Of a stretch of 21,527 nt of DNA, positions 1 through 6,469 are shown in pieces. The position numbers and the translations under genes were made by a program. The notes under the pieces are model-generated. The model searched no databases and had not been told where the DNA came from. It saw nothing but the letters and a program-made list of their open reading frames with translations. The stretch comes from an uncultured Bacilli bacterium (GTDB lineage: Bacteria; Bacillota_I; Bacilli_A; RF39; UBA660): the NCBI GenBank assembly GCA_947588975.1, contig CANQAF010000017.1, positions 1 to 21,527 of the forward strand. Reading direction: 5' to 3'. How positions within the stretch are numbered: the stretch's first letter is position 1; the number at the start of each line of letters is the position of its first letter.

Positions 1-783
1 TATGAATATATTCTAATTAGTAATAAAAATCTAGAAGGATATACAAGAAGTGATGCATTTTCAATAGGAAGATATACAATGTCAATGGATAACAGTGATA
101 GTACAGTACATAGTGAAAGTGGGGTACAGCCATTGGTAAATACCAATATTACACAATTTAGAGAATATGCAAGAAAGTTGGGCTCAGAATTCAGTCAATT
201 AGATTATCGTTATTTCATCATTCAATTATTATATTTAGTAGAATATGCCGACTATAATTCACAAGCAAAATTAGGAAAAGGAAATGTAAATAATACTGCA
301 CTCATTACAAGTGGAGAATGTAACTCTTTAGGAATGAAATCAGGAACATTAAATGATGATGGAAAACATTCCATGATTTATAGGGGAATAGAAGATATTT
401 ATGGAAATATATGGCAATTTGTAGATGGAATTAATATTCAAAATAATCAAGCATATGTATGTTATGATCCAAATCAATATGAATCAGATAAATTTGATGG
501 ATGTTACAAAGAGATTGGATATACAAATGTAAATGCGAATGGATATATTACTCAATTAGGGTATGATAAAAATAACCCATTAATTGGGTTACCAATAGCT
601 GTAAATGGAAGTAGTAGCACATATATTTCAGACCATTATTATCAAAAATCTGGAAATAATACAGCTATTGTCGGGGGTCATTGGAACGAAACATCTTTTA
701 GTGGCTTGTGGTGTGGGGCTTGTGATGCCGCTTCCTCTTATTCGGATATCTGCCGCGGTGCTCGACTTCTTAAAATCAGCTAA
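1..783 (+). CDS. FGE/C-type-lectin-like protein, likely DGR target (5' partial)
   Basis: The frame is open from base 1 with no stop, so the true start lies left of the window; 260 codons are visible. The text resembles the formylglycine-generating-enzyme/SUMF1 type of C-type-lectin fold, commonly used as a display scaffold in phage tail and surface proteins: IGRYTMSMD near the start, SLGMKSGTLNDDGKHS, then YRGIEDIYGNIWQFVDGI, ending in GGHW...ICRGARLLKIS. The closing GG-x-W...GARLL block is the hallmark of the variable C-terminus of diversity-generating retroelement targets. The role would be binding of variable ligands rather than catalysis, and no formylglycine-enzyme active-site Cys pair is evident. 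No reverse transcriptase, Avd or template repeat is in the window, so any DGR machinery would act from elsewhere. Fold assignment is fairly firm; DGR status is inferred from the 3' end. Confidence 0.8.
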   Translation, partial: YEYILISNKNLEGYTRSDAFSIGRYTMSMDNSDSTVHSESGVQPLVNTNITQFREYARKLGSEFSQLDYRYFIIQLLYLVEYADYNSQAKLGKGNVNNTALITSGECNSLGMKSGTLNDDGKHSMIYRGIEDIYGNIWQFVDGINIQNNQAYVCYDPNQYESDKFDGCYKEIGYTNVNANGYITQLGYDKNNPLIGLPIAVNGSSSTYISDHYYQKSGNNTAIVGGHWNETSFSGLWCGACDAASSYSDICRGARLLKIS

Positions 784-790
784 AACGGGG
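661..790 (+). repeat. Putative DGR variable region (VR)
   Basis: By hand count 661-780 is 50% GC, against about 28% in the preceding 120 bases of the same gene, an abrupt change inside one reading frame. Many codons here could derive from AAY template codons by A-specific change (CAT, AGT, TGT, GAT, TCT, TAT, TGC, CGC at ligand-facing positions), between conserved GGHW and GARLL ends. A short GC-rich stretch just past the stop (784-798) could belong to the initiation-of-homing site. The matching template repeat is not in the window. Confidence 0.6.
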
Positions 791-854
791 CTTGAGGGAT
801 GATTAACCTCCAATGACTTTGACTTACCCTAACAAATATAAAAACATTGATTGG

Positions 855-880
855 AACAGAAGTTTTACTTCTGTTTTTTA
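855..880 (+). terminator. Rho-independent terminator after the FGE-like gene
   Basis: AACAGAAG (855-862), a five-base loop and CTTCTGTT (868-875) form an 8-bp stem running into a T tract. From here to 1037 I see only AT-rich sequence, with no gene or convincing promoter. Confidence 0.8.
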
Positions 881-1037
881 ATGGATATATAAATACGAAA
901 CATTTTAATATTTTTTCAAAAACTATCAACTTTAAATATTTGAGAAAAAGAATATGTAAAAATAAATCATCTGTAAGAAGAAATAAGAAATTAGGTAATT
1001 TATCATAAAAAATAAAGAGAAATATTCATTTTACAAG

Positions 1038-1080
1038 AAAAATCTCCTTTGATAAGATGCAAAAAGAAAGGAGATTTTTT
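1038..1080 (+). promoter_or_regulatory. 13-bp hairpin hiding the Rpn ribosome site
   Basis: Bases 1038-1050 are perfectly complementary to 1067-1079, with a 16-base loop between. The right arm contains AAAGGAG, the only Shine-Dalgarno sequence for the ATG at 1083, and ends in six T. The structure could block ribosome entry, and its T run also gives it the shape of an intrinsic terminator just before the start codon. IS200/IS10-type transposase mRNAs use comparable 5' structures against read-through transcription. Confidence 0.65.
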
Positions 1081-1082
1081 AG

Positions 1083-1934
1083 ATGGTTGAAACAAAAATC
1101 AATTTATTCAATGATGCGATGTTTAAAGCAATCTTTAGAAATCCAAAAAATAGAAAGATAATATCCGAATTCTTATCGGAAGTGACAGGAGTAGAACAAG
1201 AACTATTAGAACAAGCAAGTTATCAAGGAGGAGAAATACCAAAAAAGAAACTAGAAGAAAAAGGAAAGATAGCTGATTTGATTATAAAAATAGAAGATAA
1301 TCAACAAATTATCGTAGAAATGAATCAATATAGAAGTAATTATATATTTGAAAAGAATACAAGTTATGCGTTTTCAATATCATCAGAAAGTAATAGAAAA
1401 GGAAGAAGAGAGTATCCAAGAGTAATACTAGTGAATCTAGATAAATTCAATCCATTTCAAACGAAGGAAGGAATCATACGATTTCAATTAAGAGATAAAG
1501 AAGGACATATAGAAACAGAAATTTATGAATCGATTCATATCATACTTGAAAATATATTAGACAAGCAGTATAATAATAACAAGATAAAAAAGTTTGTAGA
1601 ATTTATGGCAAGTCAAACGATAGAAGAGATGAAAGAAAGATATGAAGGAGATGAGGAATATATGGCAGCGATAAGAACGGTAGAAGAATTATCTACAGAT
1701 CCAAACTTTGTAGGATATTATGATTTAGAAGAAGCACATAAGCAAGAATTAGAAGATATGAGAGAAACTGGATATGATGATGGAATGGAAGAAGGTAAAA
1801 GTATTGGTCTAGAAGAAGGAAAAATAGAAGTGGCCAAAGCGATGTATCAAAAAAAGATACCACTAGATGTGATTTCAGAATGTACAGGTTTAACAGTGGA
1901 AGAAATTAAAAATTTAGTAAATTCTAAAAATTGA
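1083..1934 (+). CDS. Rpn/PD-(D/E)XK nuclease family protein (putative transposase)
   Basis: A 283-residue protein of the Rpn (recombination-promoting nuclease, PDDEXK transposase-like) family. The N-terminal segment NLFNDAMFKAIFRNPKN is typical. The nuclease core is visible as ADLIIKI with D65, then IIVEMNQY with E79-M-N81, a variant of the (D/E)-x-K triad in which the last position is Asn (Gln is usual in this family). The charged C-terminal tail, with EEGKSIGLEEGK and IPLDVISECTGLTVEEIKNL (about 235-280), is the usual Rpn C-terminus. E. coli members are RecA-independent DNA nucleases, often multicopy. ATG 1083 follows AAAGGAG at 1067-1073. It is monocistronic: a regulatory hairpin lies before it and a terminator after it. 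No terminal inverted repeats or target duplications were seen, so this is not an obvious complete insertion element. Confidence 0.85.
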   Translation: MVETKINLFNDAMFKAIFRNPKNRKIISEFLSEVTGVEQELLEQASYQGGEIPKKKLEEKGKIADLIIKIEDNQQIIVEMNQYRSNYIFEKNTSYAFSISSESNRKGRREYPRVILVNLDKFNPFQTKEGIIRFQLRDKEGHIETEIYESIHIILENILDKQYNNNKIKKFVEFMASQTIEEMKERYEGDEEYMAAIRTVEELSTDPNFVGYYDLEEAHKQELEDMRETGYDDGMEEGKSIGLEEGKIEVAKAMYQKKIPLDVISECTGLTVEEIKNLVNSKN

Positions 1935-1947
1935 TATTAATCCATTT

Positions 1948-1974
1948 AAATGGCATTTATTGGTGCCATTTTTT
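1948..1974 (+). terminator. Terminator after the Rpn gene
   Basis: AAATGGCA (1948-1955) pairs with TGCCATTT (1964-1971), followed by further T. The stretch 1975-2120 holds only a doubtful 41-codon ORF. Confidence 0.8.
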
Positions 1975-2123
1975 ATTGATTTTTAAAGTGTGAAGTGGGT
2001 TATGAATTCAGATAAAAGATATAGAGTAAATAAAATATGGAATCAGGGAGAAATTTTATTAGTATTGTTGATTATTGTAGGTATTATTTCAAAAAAAGAT
2101 TCCATTTTCTTTTCAAATAAGCA

Positions 2124-2152
2124 TTGAACAAATGTTCACTATATGATATACT
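2124..2152 (+). promoter_or_regulatory. SOS-controlled uvrA promoter with LexA/DinR box
   Basis: TTGAAC (2124-2129), a 17-bp spacer and TATACT (2147-2152) form a sigma-A promoter. Overlapping the -35 is GAACAAATGTTC (2126-2137), a perfect GAAC-N4-GTTC box of the Gram-positive LexA/DinR type with flanking T and A. A LexA dimer here would exclude polymerase until DNA damage. A second possible start is the extended -10 TGTTATAAT at 2193-2201, closer to the gene and outside the box. Confidence 0.85.
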
Positions 2153-2227
2153 AAAGATGTCAAAAAAAGGAAAGATGAAAAATATAAATTTGTGTTATAA
2201 TAAAAAACGACTGAGGTGACTAACATT

Positions 2228-5047
2228 ATGGATAAAATCATTGTAAAAGGTGCAAGAGAAAATAACTTAAAAAATATATCAATTGAATTACCTAAAAATA
2301 AATTAATTGTCATGACAGGGGTATCTGGAAGTGGAAAAAGTAGTTTGGCGTTTGATACCATTTATGCAGAAGGACAAAGAAGATATGTAGAAAGTCTAAG
2401 TGCCTATGCTCGTCAATTCCTAGGAGGTAGTGAAAAACCAGATGTCGATAGTATTGATGGTTTATCTCCATCTATCAGTATTGATCAAAAAACAACGAAT
2501 AAAAATCCAAGAAGTACGGTTGGAACGGTAACCGAAATCTATGATTATTTTAGACTATTATATGCGAGAATTGGTGTTCCATATTGTCCAATCCATCATA
2601 GACCTATCACCAGTCAAAGCATTGAAGAAATGACCAATCAAATTATGAATTTAGAAGCAGGAACCAAAATCAAAGTATTAAGCCCTGTTGTTCATGGAGA
2701 AAAAGGGACTCATAAAGATCTATTAGAACATTTAAAAAAAGATGGTTATGTGCGTGTTCGTATTGATTCTGAAGAATATGATTTGAATGAAGAAATTACA
2801 TTAGAAAAAAATAAAAAGCATAATATTGCGGTGATTATTGACCGTTTAATTATGAAAGATGAAATTCGTAGTCGTTTATATGAATCCATAGAAACTGCTG
2901 CGAATCTCGCCAAAGGAAAAGTTGTGATTGATGTAGTAGGGCAAAATGAAATTGTCATGAGTGAATCTTATGCTTGTCCAGATTGTGATTTTTCCTTGCC
3001 TGAATTAGAGCCAAGAATGTTTTCATTCAATGCTCCATATGGAGCTTGTCCAGATTGTAAGGGTCTTGGAATTAAATATAAACTAGATGAAGATTTGATT
3101 ATGCCTGACAAAACTTTAAGTATCCATGATGGAGCCATTAAAGCGATCAATATCGATGATACCAATAATATTACTTATACTGAATTAAGTACAGTATGTG
3201 AATATTACCATATTGATATGGATAAACCGGTAAAAGATCTAAAAAGAGAAGAATTAGATATCATCTTATATGGATCAATGGATGTATTAGAATTCAATTA
3301 TGTTTCCAAAACTGGAAATACTAGAAAAACAAAAAACTATTATGAAGGAATTATTACGAATTTAGAGCGACGTTATATGGAAACGAAAAGCACATGGATT
3401 CGTGAATGGATTGAAACATATATGACAGAGTCTGTTTGTCCAACTTGTCATGGAGCTCGTTTAAATGACGGTGTTTTATCTGTTTTAATTGGTGGTAAAA
3501 ATATCTATGAAATGACACAATTATCTATTGGTGATTTATACGAATTTTTCCAAAATTTAAAACTAAACAAAGAACAAGAAGAAATTTCAAAACTCATCAT
3601 CAAAGAAATCAATTCTCGTTTGTTGTTTTTAAAAAATGTTGGATTATCTTATTTAACATTAGCTAGAAGTGCAGGAACGTTATCGGGTGGAGAAGCACAG
3701 CGTATTCGTTTAGCAACGCAAATTGGCTCTCAATTAACAGGTGTTTTATATGTATTAGATGAACCAAGTATTGGTTTGCACCAAAGAGATAATCAAAGAT
3801 TAATTAATTCCATGTTAGAAATGCGCGATTTAGGAAATACACTTATTGTAGTAGAACATGATACCGATACTATGTTAGCGTGTGATTATTTAGTGGATAT
3901 TGGTCCTGGTGCTGGTTTACATGGTGGAGAAGTAGTTGCGGCAGGTACACCTGAAGAAGTTATGCAAAATCCCAATAGTTTAACCGGTAGGTATTTATCT
4001 GGTAAAGAAAAAATAGAAGTACCGAAAAAAAGAAGAAAGGGTAATAAAAAATTTTTGGAAATCAAAGGTGCTTCTGAAAATAATTTAAAAAATATCAATG
4101 TAAAAATTCCACTGGGTACCATGACTTGTGTAACAGGGGTATCTGGAAGTGGTAAATCAACATTAGTCAATGAAATTTTATATAAGGTAGTTGCAAATAA
4201 CTTAAATCGTGTCAAAGAAAAACCAGGTGCTTATAAAAGTATTAAGGGTTTAGAAAATATTGATAAAGTGATTGATATTTCACAAGCACCAATTGGAAGA
4301 ACACCAAGAAGTAATCCAGCTACTTATACTGGAGTATTTGATGATATTCGTGATGTCTTCACAGAAACCAAAGAAGCCAAATTAAGAGGATATGACAAAG
4401 GAAGATTTTCATTTAATGTTAAGGGTGGACGTTGTGAAGCTTGTTGGGGAGATGGTGTCAAAAAAATCGAGATGCATTTCTTACCTGATGTATATGTTCC
4501 TTGTGAAGTTTGTGGGGGAACGAGATATAATCGTGAAACATTGGAAATTAAGTTTAAAGGAAAAAGCATTTATGATGTTTTAGAAATGCGTGTCGAAGAA
4601 GCATTAGAATTTTTTGAAAATTTCCCAAAAATTAAATCTAAATTACAAGTGTTAATGGATGTAGGTCTTTCTTATATGAAATTAGGGCAAGGTTCTCCAA
4701 CCTTATCTGGAGGGGAAGCAGGTAGAATTAAACTTGCGAAAGAATTACAAAAAAAACCAACTGGAAAGAGTTTGTTTATCTTAGATGAGCCAACAACTGG
4801 ATTACATAGTGATGACATTAAAAAACTACTTGTCATTTTAAATCGAATTGTCGATAATGGAGATACGGTTTTAATTATCGAACACAATTTAGATGTCATT
4901 AAAACTGCGGATTATATTATTGATTTAGGTCCAGAAGGTGGAGATCAAGGAGGAAAAGTGGTTGCGACTGGTACTCCTGAAGAAGTCGCACAAGTAGCTT
5001 CTAGTTATACAGGACAGTTTTTAAAACCATTATTAGAACAAAAATAA
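2228..5047 (+). CDS. uvrA: Excinuclease ABC subunit A (UvrA)
   Basis: UvrA is the damage-sensing ABC ATPase of nucleotide excision repair; it loads UvrB onto lesions. The product is 939 residues, full length. Visible: first Walker A GVSGSGKS (31-38), the RRYVESLSAYARQFL segment, Cys pairs of the first zinc module (CPDC...CPDC), a further pair in CPTCHGARL, first signature LSGGEAQR with VLDEPSIGLH, second Walker A GVSGSGKST, zinc module CEAC...CEVC, and second Walker B FILDEPTTGLH. The second signature reads LSGGEAGR where the family normally has LSGGEAQR (Gln to Gly). I chose ATG 2228, 8 bases after GAGGTGA (2213-2219), over the in-frame GTG at 2216, which lies within that ribosome site. uvrB is not adjacent. 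It stands alone between its own SOS promoter and terminator. Confidence 0.97.
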   Translation: MDKIIVKGARENNLKNISIELPKNKLIVMTGVSGSGKSSLAFDTIYAEGQRRYVESLSAYARQFLGGSEKPDVDSIDGLSPSISIDQKTTNKNPRSTVGTVTEIYDYFRLLYARIGVPYCPIHHRPITSQSIEEMTNQIMNLEAGTKIKVLSPVVHGEKGTHKDLLEHLKKDGYVRVRIDSEEYDLNEEITLEKNKKHNIAVIIDRLIMKDEIRSRLYESIETAANLAKGKVVIDVVGQNEIVMSESYACPDCDFSLPELEPRMFSFNAPYGACPDCKGLGIKYKLDEDLIMPDKTLSIHDGAIKAINIDDTNNITYTELSTVCEYYHIDMDKPVKDLKREELDIILYGSMDVLEFNYVSKTGNTRKTKNYYEGIITNLERRYMETKSTWIREWIETYMTESVCPTCHGARLNDGVLSVLIGGKNIYEMTQLSIGDLYEFFQNLKLNKEQEEISKLIIKEINSRLLFLKNVGLSYLTLARSAGTLSGGEAQRIRLATQIGSQLTGVLYVLDEPSIGLHQRDNQRLINSMLEMRDLGNTLIVVEHDTDTMLACDYLVDIGPGAGLHGGEVVAAGTPEEVMQNPNSLTGRYLSGKEKIEVPKKRRKGNKKFLEIKGASENNLKNINVKIPLGTMTCVTGVSGSGKSTLVNEILYKVVANNLNRVKEKPGAYKSIKGLENIDKVIDISQAPIGRTPRSNPATYTGVFDDIRDVFTETKEAKLRGYDKGRFSFNVKGGRCEACWGDGVKKIEMHFLPDVYVPCEVCGGTRYNRETLEIKFKGKSIYDVLEMRVEEALEFFENFPKIKSKLQVLMDVGLSYMKLGQGSPTLSGGEAGRIKLAKELQKKPTGKSLFILDEPTTGLHSDDIKKLLVILNRIVDNGDTVLIIEHNLDVIKTADYIIDLGPEGGDQGGKVVATGTPEEVAQVASSYTGQFLKPLLEQK

Positions 5048-5057
5048 TGGTTTTTTT
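5023..5057 (+). terminator. uvrA terminator overlapping the stop codon
   Basis: AAAACCATTATT (5023-5034) is complementary to AATAATGGTTTT (5043-5054), an uninterrupted 12-bp stem followed by T to 5057. The right arm includes the uvrA stop codon. Confidence 0.85.
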
Positions 5058-5077
5058 AATGAATACTAATATATATC

Positions 5078-5106
5078 TTGCTTTAAACATTCACTAATAG
5101 TATAAT
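5078..5106 (+). promoter_or_regulatory. Promoter of the small-peptide (type I toxin) mRNA
   Basis: TTGCTT (5078-5083), a 17-bp spacer and a perfect TATAAT (5101-5106); the start would be near 5113, giving a leader of about 64 bases before the peptide ATG. Confidence 0.6.
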
Positions 5107-5140
5107 TATTTAGGAATATTTAGTTTATTTAGGTACTATT

Positions 5141-5168
5141 CTCCTTTACTTTTTAAAAGTGAGGGGAG
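5141..5168 (+). promoter_or_regulatory. 5'-UTR hairpin masking the toxin ribosome site
   Basis: CTCCTTTACTTT (5141-5152) pairs with AAAGTGAGGGGAG (5156-5168) with one bulged base and two G-T pairs. The right arm covers most of the strong ribosome site GGGGAGGTGA (5163-5172). Just upstream, AGGTACTATTC (5131-5141) is exactly complementary to GAATAGTACCT (5292-5302) in the 3' end of the same mRNA, allowing an 11-bp end-to-end closure. Confidence 0.6.
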
Positions 5169-5176
5169 GTGAAATT

Positions 5177-5269
5177 ATGAGAAAGATAGAGAAACATCTT
5201 TGTTTGATCATAATACTCCTAATTATCGTGATTTTATTCATGTTAATAAAAATAGTACCAACTGTATAA
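5177..5269 (+). CDS. Small hydrophobic peptide, putative type I toxin
   Basis: A 30-residue ORF with one of the strongest ribosome sites in the window (GGGGAGGTGA, 5 bases before ATG 5177). The peptide begins MRKIEKH, runs through an uninterrupted hydrophobic stretch of about 17 residues (LCLIIILLIIVILFMLI) and ends KIVPTV: a positive N-terminus plus one membrane helix, the form of Fst, TxpA/BsrG and TisB-type toxins. It matches none of those sequences closely enough for me to name it. The call rests mainly on the locus: its own promoter, a leader hairpin over the ribosome site, long-range pairing between mRNA ends, and a convergent antisense RNA over its 3' end. Expected action is membrane damage when translated. 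It could instead be a harmless small membrane protein. Confidence 0.65.
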   Translation: MRKIEKHLCLIIILLIIVILFMLIKIVPTV

Positions 5270-5353
5270 GTCGGTACTAACCAAACTTTAGGAATAGTAC
5301 CTAGCTCGCTAAAACTAGATATTCCCTTTTTAATTTATGATATTTCATCATCT
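5245..5353 (-). ncRNA. Putative antisense RNA antitoxin
   Basis: A minus-strand RNA of about 108 bases is predicted. It starts near 5353 from a strong promoter and ends at a minus-strand terminator made of TAGTACC (complement of 5273-5279) and GGTACTA (complement of 5253-5259), with 3 more inner pairs, followed by a T run (complement of 5245-5252). It covers the last codons of the peptide ORF and its 3' UTR. Its TAGTACC arm is also complementary to GGTACTA (5132-5138) in the toxin leader, so it could contact both ends of the mRNA. Boundaries are inferred from promoter and terminator only. Confidence 0.6.
5291..5331 (+). terminator. Terminator of the toxin mRNA
   Basis: GGAATA (5291-5296) pairs with TATTCC (5320-5325), with an inner CTAG/CTAG helix (5301-5304 with 5315-5318), followed by CTTTTT. 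The left arm shares bases with the element that can pair with the 5' UTR, so termination and end-to-end pairing use the same sequence. Confidence 0.55.
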
Positions 5354-5359
5354 ATATAC

Positions 5360-5388
5360 ATAATAACATATTCTATAATTCTTGTCAA
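5360..5388 (-). promoter_or_regulatory. Minus-strand promoter of the antisense RNA
   Basis: On the minus strand: TTGACA (complement of 5383-5388), exactly 17 bases, TATTAT (complement of 5360-5365). It is the best -35/-10 pair in this region, has no minus-strand gene in front of it, and is much stronger than the promoter of the peptide mRNA, as expected for an RNA antitoxin made in excess. Confidence 0.75.
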
Positions 5389-5410
5389 AAAAATTGATGA
5401 TTCTGATGTA

Positions 5411-5419
5411 TGATATAAT
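5411..5419 (+). promoter_or_regulatory. Extended -10 promoter of the DUF433/DUF5615 pair
   Basis: TGATATAAT is an extended -10 (TG-n-TATAAT, hexamer 5414-5419). TTGATG at 5394-5399 is too close (14 bp) to be an ideal -35. The leader 5420-5501 shows nothing beyond a second TATAAT (5476-5481) too near the ribosome site to be likely. Confidence 0.45.
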
Positions 5420-5501
5420 ATATAGTGTATAAAACCAGTTAAAGCGGATTAGAGAGTATATATATTTACTTAAGATATAATATAATTAGGAGGTATCAAT
5501 T

Positions 5502-5888
5502 ATGAATCAGGTCATACAAATTATAACTTGCTATGGTGAAGTATGTGGCTTACTTGAAAAATCTGATAAAGCCAAATCCTACTTTAAAAAACTAATGATA
5601 ATACAAAAACTTCATTATATTAAGAAAATGTGTAAAAAAATGAATTTTTCAAACACAATAGAAAAAAATTCAAACATAATGGAAGGAAAAGCAGTCATAA
5701 AAGGTACACGTATTACAACAGAAACCATTGTTCATTGTGTATTAAATATAAATGCAGAACAAAGTGATGAAAAAATAATTGCTGAAGTAAAAAAACAATA
5801 TCCAGGAATTACTGAAGTGCAGATTGTTATGGCACTCATTTATTATATAAAAGAAACAAAATATTCTAAAATTTTATTCAGTCGATGA
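5502..5888 (+). CDS. DUF433 family antitoxin
   Basis: The protein has 128 residues. The DUF433 core (COG2442 type) is clear: NSNIMEGKAVIKGTRIT (about 57-73, with the G-K-x-V-I-x-G-T-R-I signature), TIVHCVL, then an acidic helix and YPGITEVQIVMALIYYIKE (100-118). These proteins are small DNA-binding antitoxins paired with DUF5615 PIN-like toxins. An N-terminal extension of about 45 basic residues precedes the core and is not part of the usual domain. ATG 5502 follows AGGAGG (5488-5493) with 8-base spacing. The stop TGA (5886-5888) overlaps an ATG at 5885, the ATGA junction expected in such operons, and the partner toxin gene follows, though frameshifted. The gene is likely autoregulated, as in other antitoxins. 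Confidence 0.85.
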   Translation: MNQVIQIITCYGEVCGLLEKSDKAKSYFKKLMIIQKLHYIKKMCKKMNFSNTIEKNSNIMEGKAVIKGTRITTETIVHCVLNINAEQSDEKIIAEVKKQYPGITEVQIVMALIYYIKETKYSKILFSR

Positions 5889-6255
5889 AAATTTACTAGA
5901 CGAAAATATACCTGGAGATGTAAAAAAACAATTAAAAAAGGATAGATATGATGTTGAACATGTAAATGACCATCTAAAAGGTAAAACAGATCAGGAAGTA
6001 TTTGAGTATGCAATAGGCAATAAAAGATGTATCATTACAAAAGATATTGATTTTAAAAATTTTAAAAAATTAAAACATTATGGAATTATAAAAATTGTAG
6101 GGCGTATCAATGAGCCATATCCATTACTGGCATATATATTAAAATATTATCAAGAAGATATAGAAGATAAATTTATTTACGTAAAAATAGATGAATTTAT
6201 AGAAGAAATCAAAAAATATACCAAAAGGGGAAGTTTAGTAGGTTCCATAAGTTAA
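5885..6255 (+). pseudogene. DUF5615 PIN-like toxin, frameshifted at codon 4
   Basis: An intact frame from about 5895 to the stop at 6253-6255 encodes LLDENIPGDVKKQLKKD, a segment with DVEHV, TDQEVFEYA, IITKDIDFKNFKKL, and a C-terminal helix. This is the DUF5615 PIN-like toxin pattern, with D-E-N at the start and K-D-x-D-F in the middle as the acidic nuclease residues. ATG 5885, overlapping the DUF433 stop as ATGA, reads ATG AAA ATT TAC TAG and stops at once. Adding one T to the run at 5892-5894 gives MKILLDENIP and a 123-residue protein of normal family length. I therefore read it as a one-base deletion disabling the toxin. The remainder has no stop, so the event is recent, a sequencing error, or corrected by frameshifting. 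In the intact frame the only near-start is ATT at 5863. Confidence 0.75.
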
Positions 6256-6279
6256 CAAAATATTATAAAACTTCAAAAT

Positions 6280-6301
6280 AGACTTTTATAGTCTTTTTTT
6301 A
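6280..6301 (+). terminator. Terminator after the toxin-antitoxin pair
   Basis: AGACT (6280-6284), five-base loop, AGTCT (6290-6294), then a T run to 6301. The stem is short but the T tract is good. Confidence 0.55.
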
Positions 6302-6330
6302 ATTTGTAAATAAATGTTAAAAATTTTGTT

Positions 6331-6380
6331 TATTTGATGTCAAAAATTGACAAATATTGGAAATTATTATAAAATGAAAT
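6331..6380 (+). promoter_or_regulatory. Promoter, duplicate copy A (before the unknown gene)
   Basis: TTGACA at 6347-6352, 17 bp, TAAAAT at 6370-6375. Bases 6331-6380 match 7521-7570 at about 41 of 50 positions without gaps, exactly 1190 bp apart. Downstream, TATTTGCT (6423-6430) and AGCAAATA (6434-6441) form a perfect 8-bp inverted repeat in the leader, a possible operator or RNA hairpin. Confidence 0.65.
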
Positions 6381-6469
6381 TATCAACTAGGGTAAAAAAA
6401 TCAAGCTATTTTTTATTAAATGTATTTGCTATAAGCAAATATAAAAAATTTTTATTTTGGAGGTGTTTT

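Noticed and set aside
2002..2127. A 41-codon ORF with one hydrophobic stretch between the Rpn gene and uvrA.
   Set aside because: The ribosome site is poor, no promoter fits in the 27 bases after the preceding terminator, and its end runs into the uvrA SOS promoter.
3886..4899. Several minus-strand ORFs inside uvrA.
   Set aside because: They are shadows of a clearly coding + strand frame and lack ribosome sites or recognisable domains.
5863..5895. ATT at 5863 as a rare start for the PIN-like toxin.
   Set aside because: It would add seven residues that do not fit the family, whereas a one-base deletion after the ATGA-overlapping ATG restores the exact usual N-terminus.
5885..5899. Programmed -1 frameshifting at the toxin start.
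   Set aside because: The run AAAATTTA does not line up with the reading frame as a canonical X-XXY-YYZ heptamer, and no stimulatory structure is evident; it remains a formal possibility.
6347..6469. Upstream in-frame start for the unknown gene.
   Set aside because: This stretch contains the promoter and a hairpin, while ATG 6470 has a perfect GGAGGTG site.
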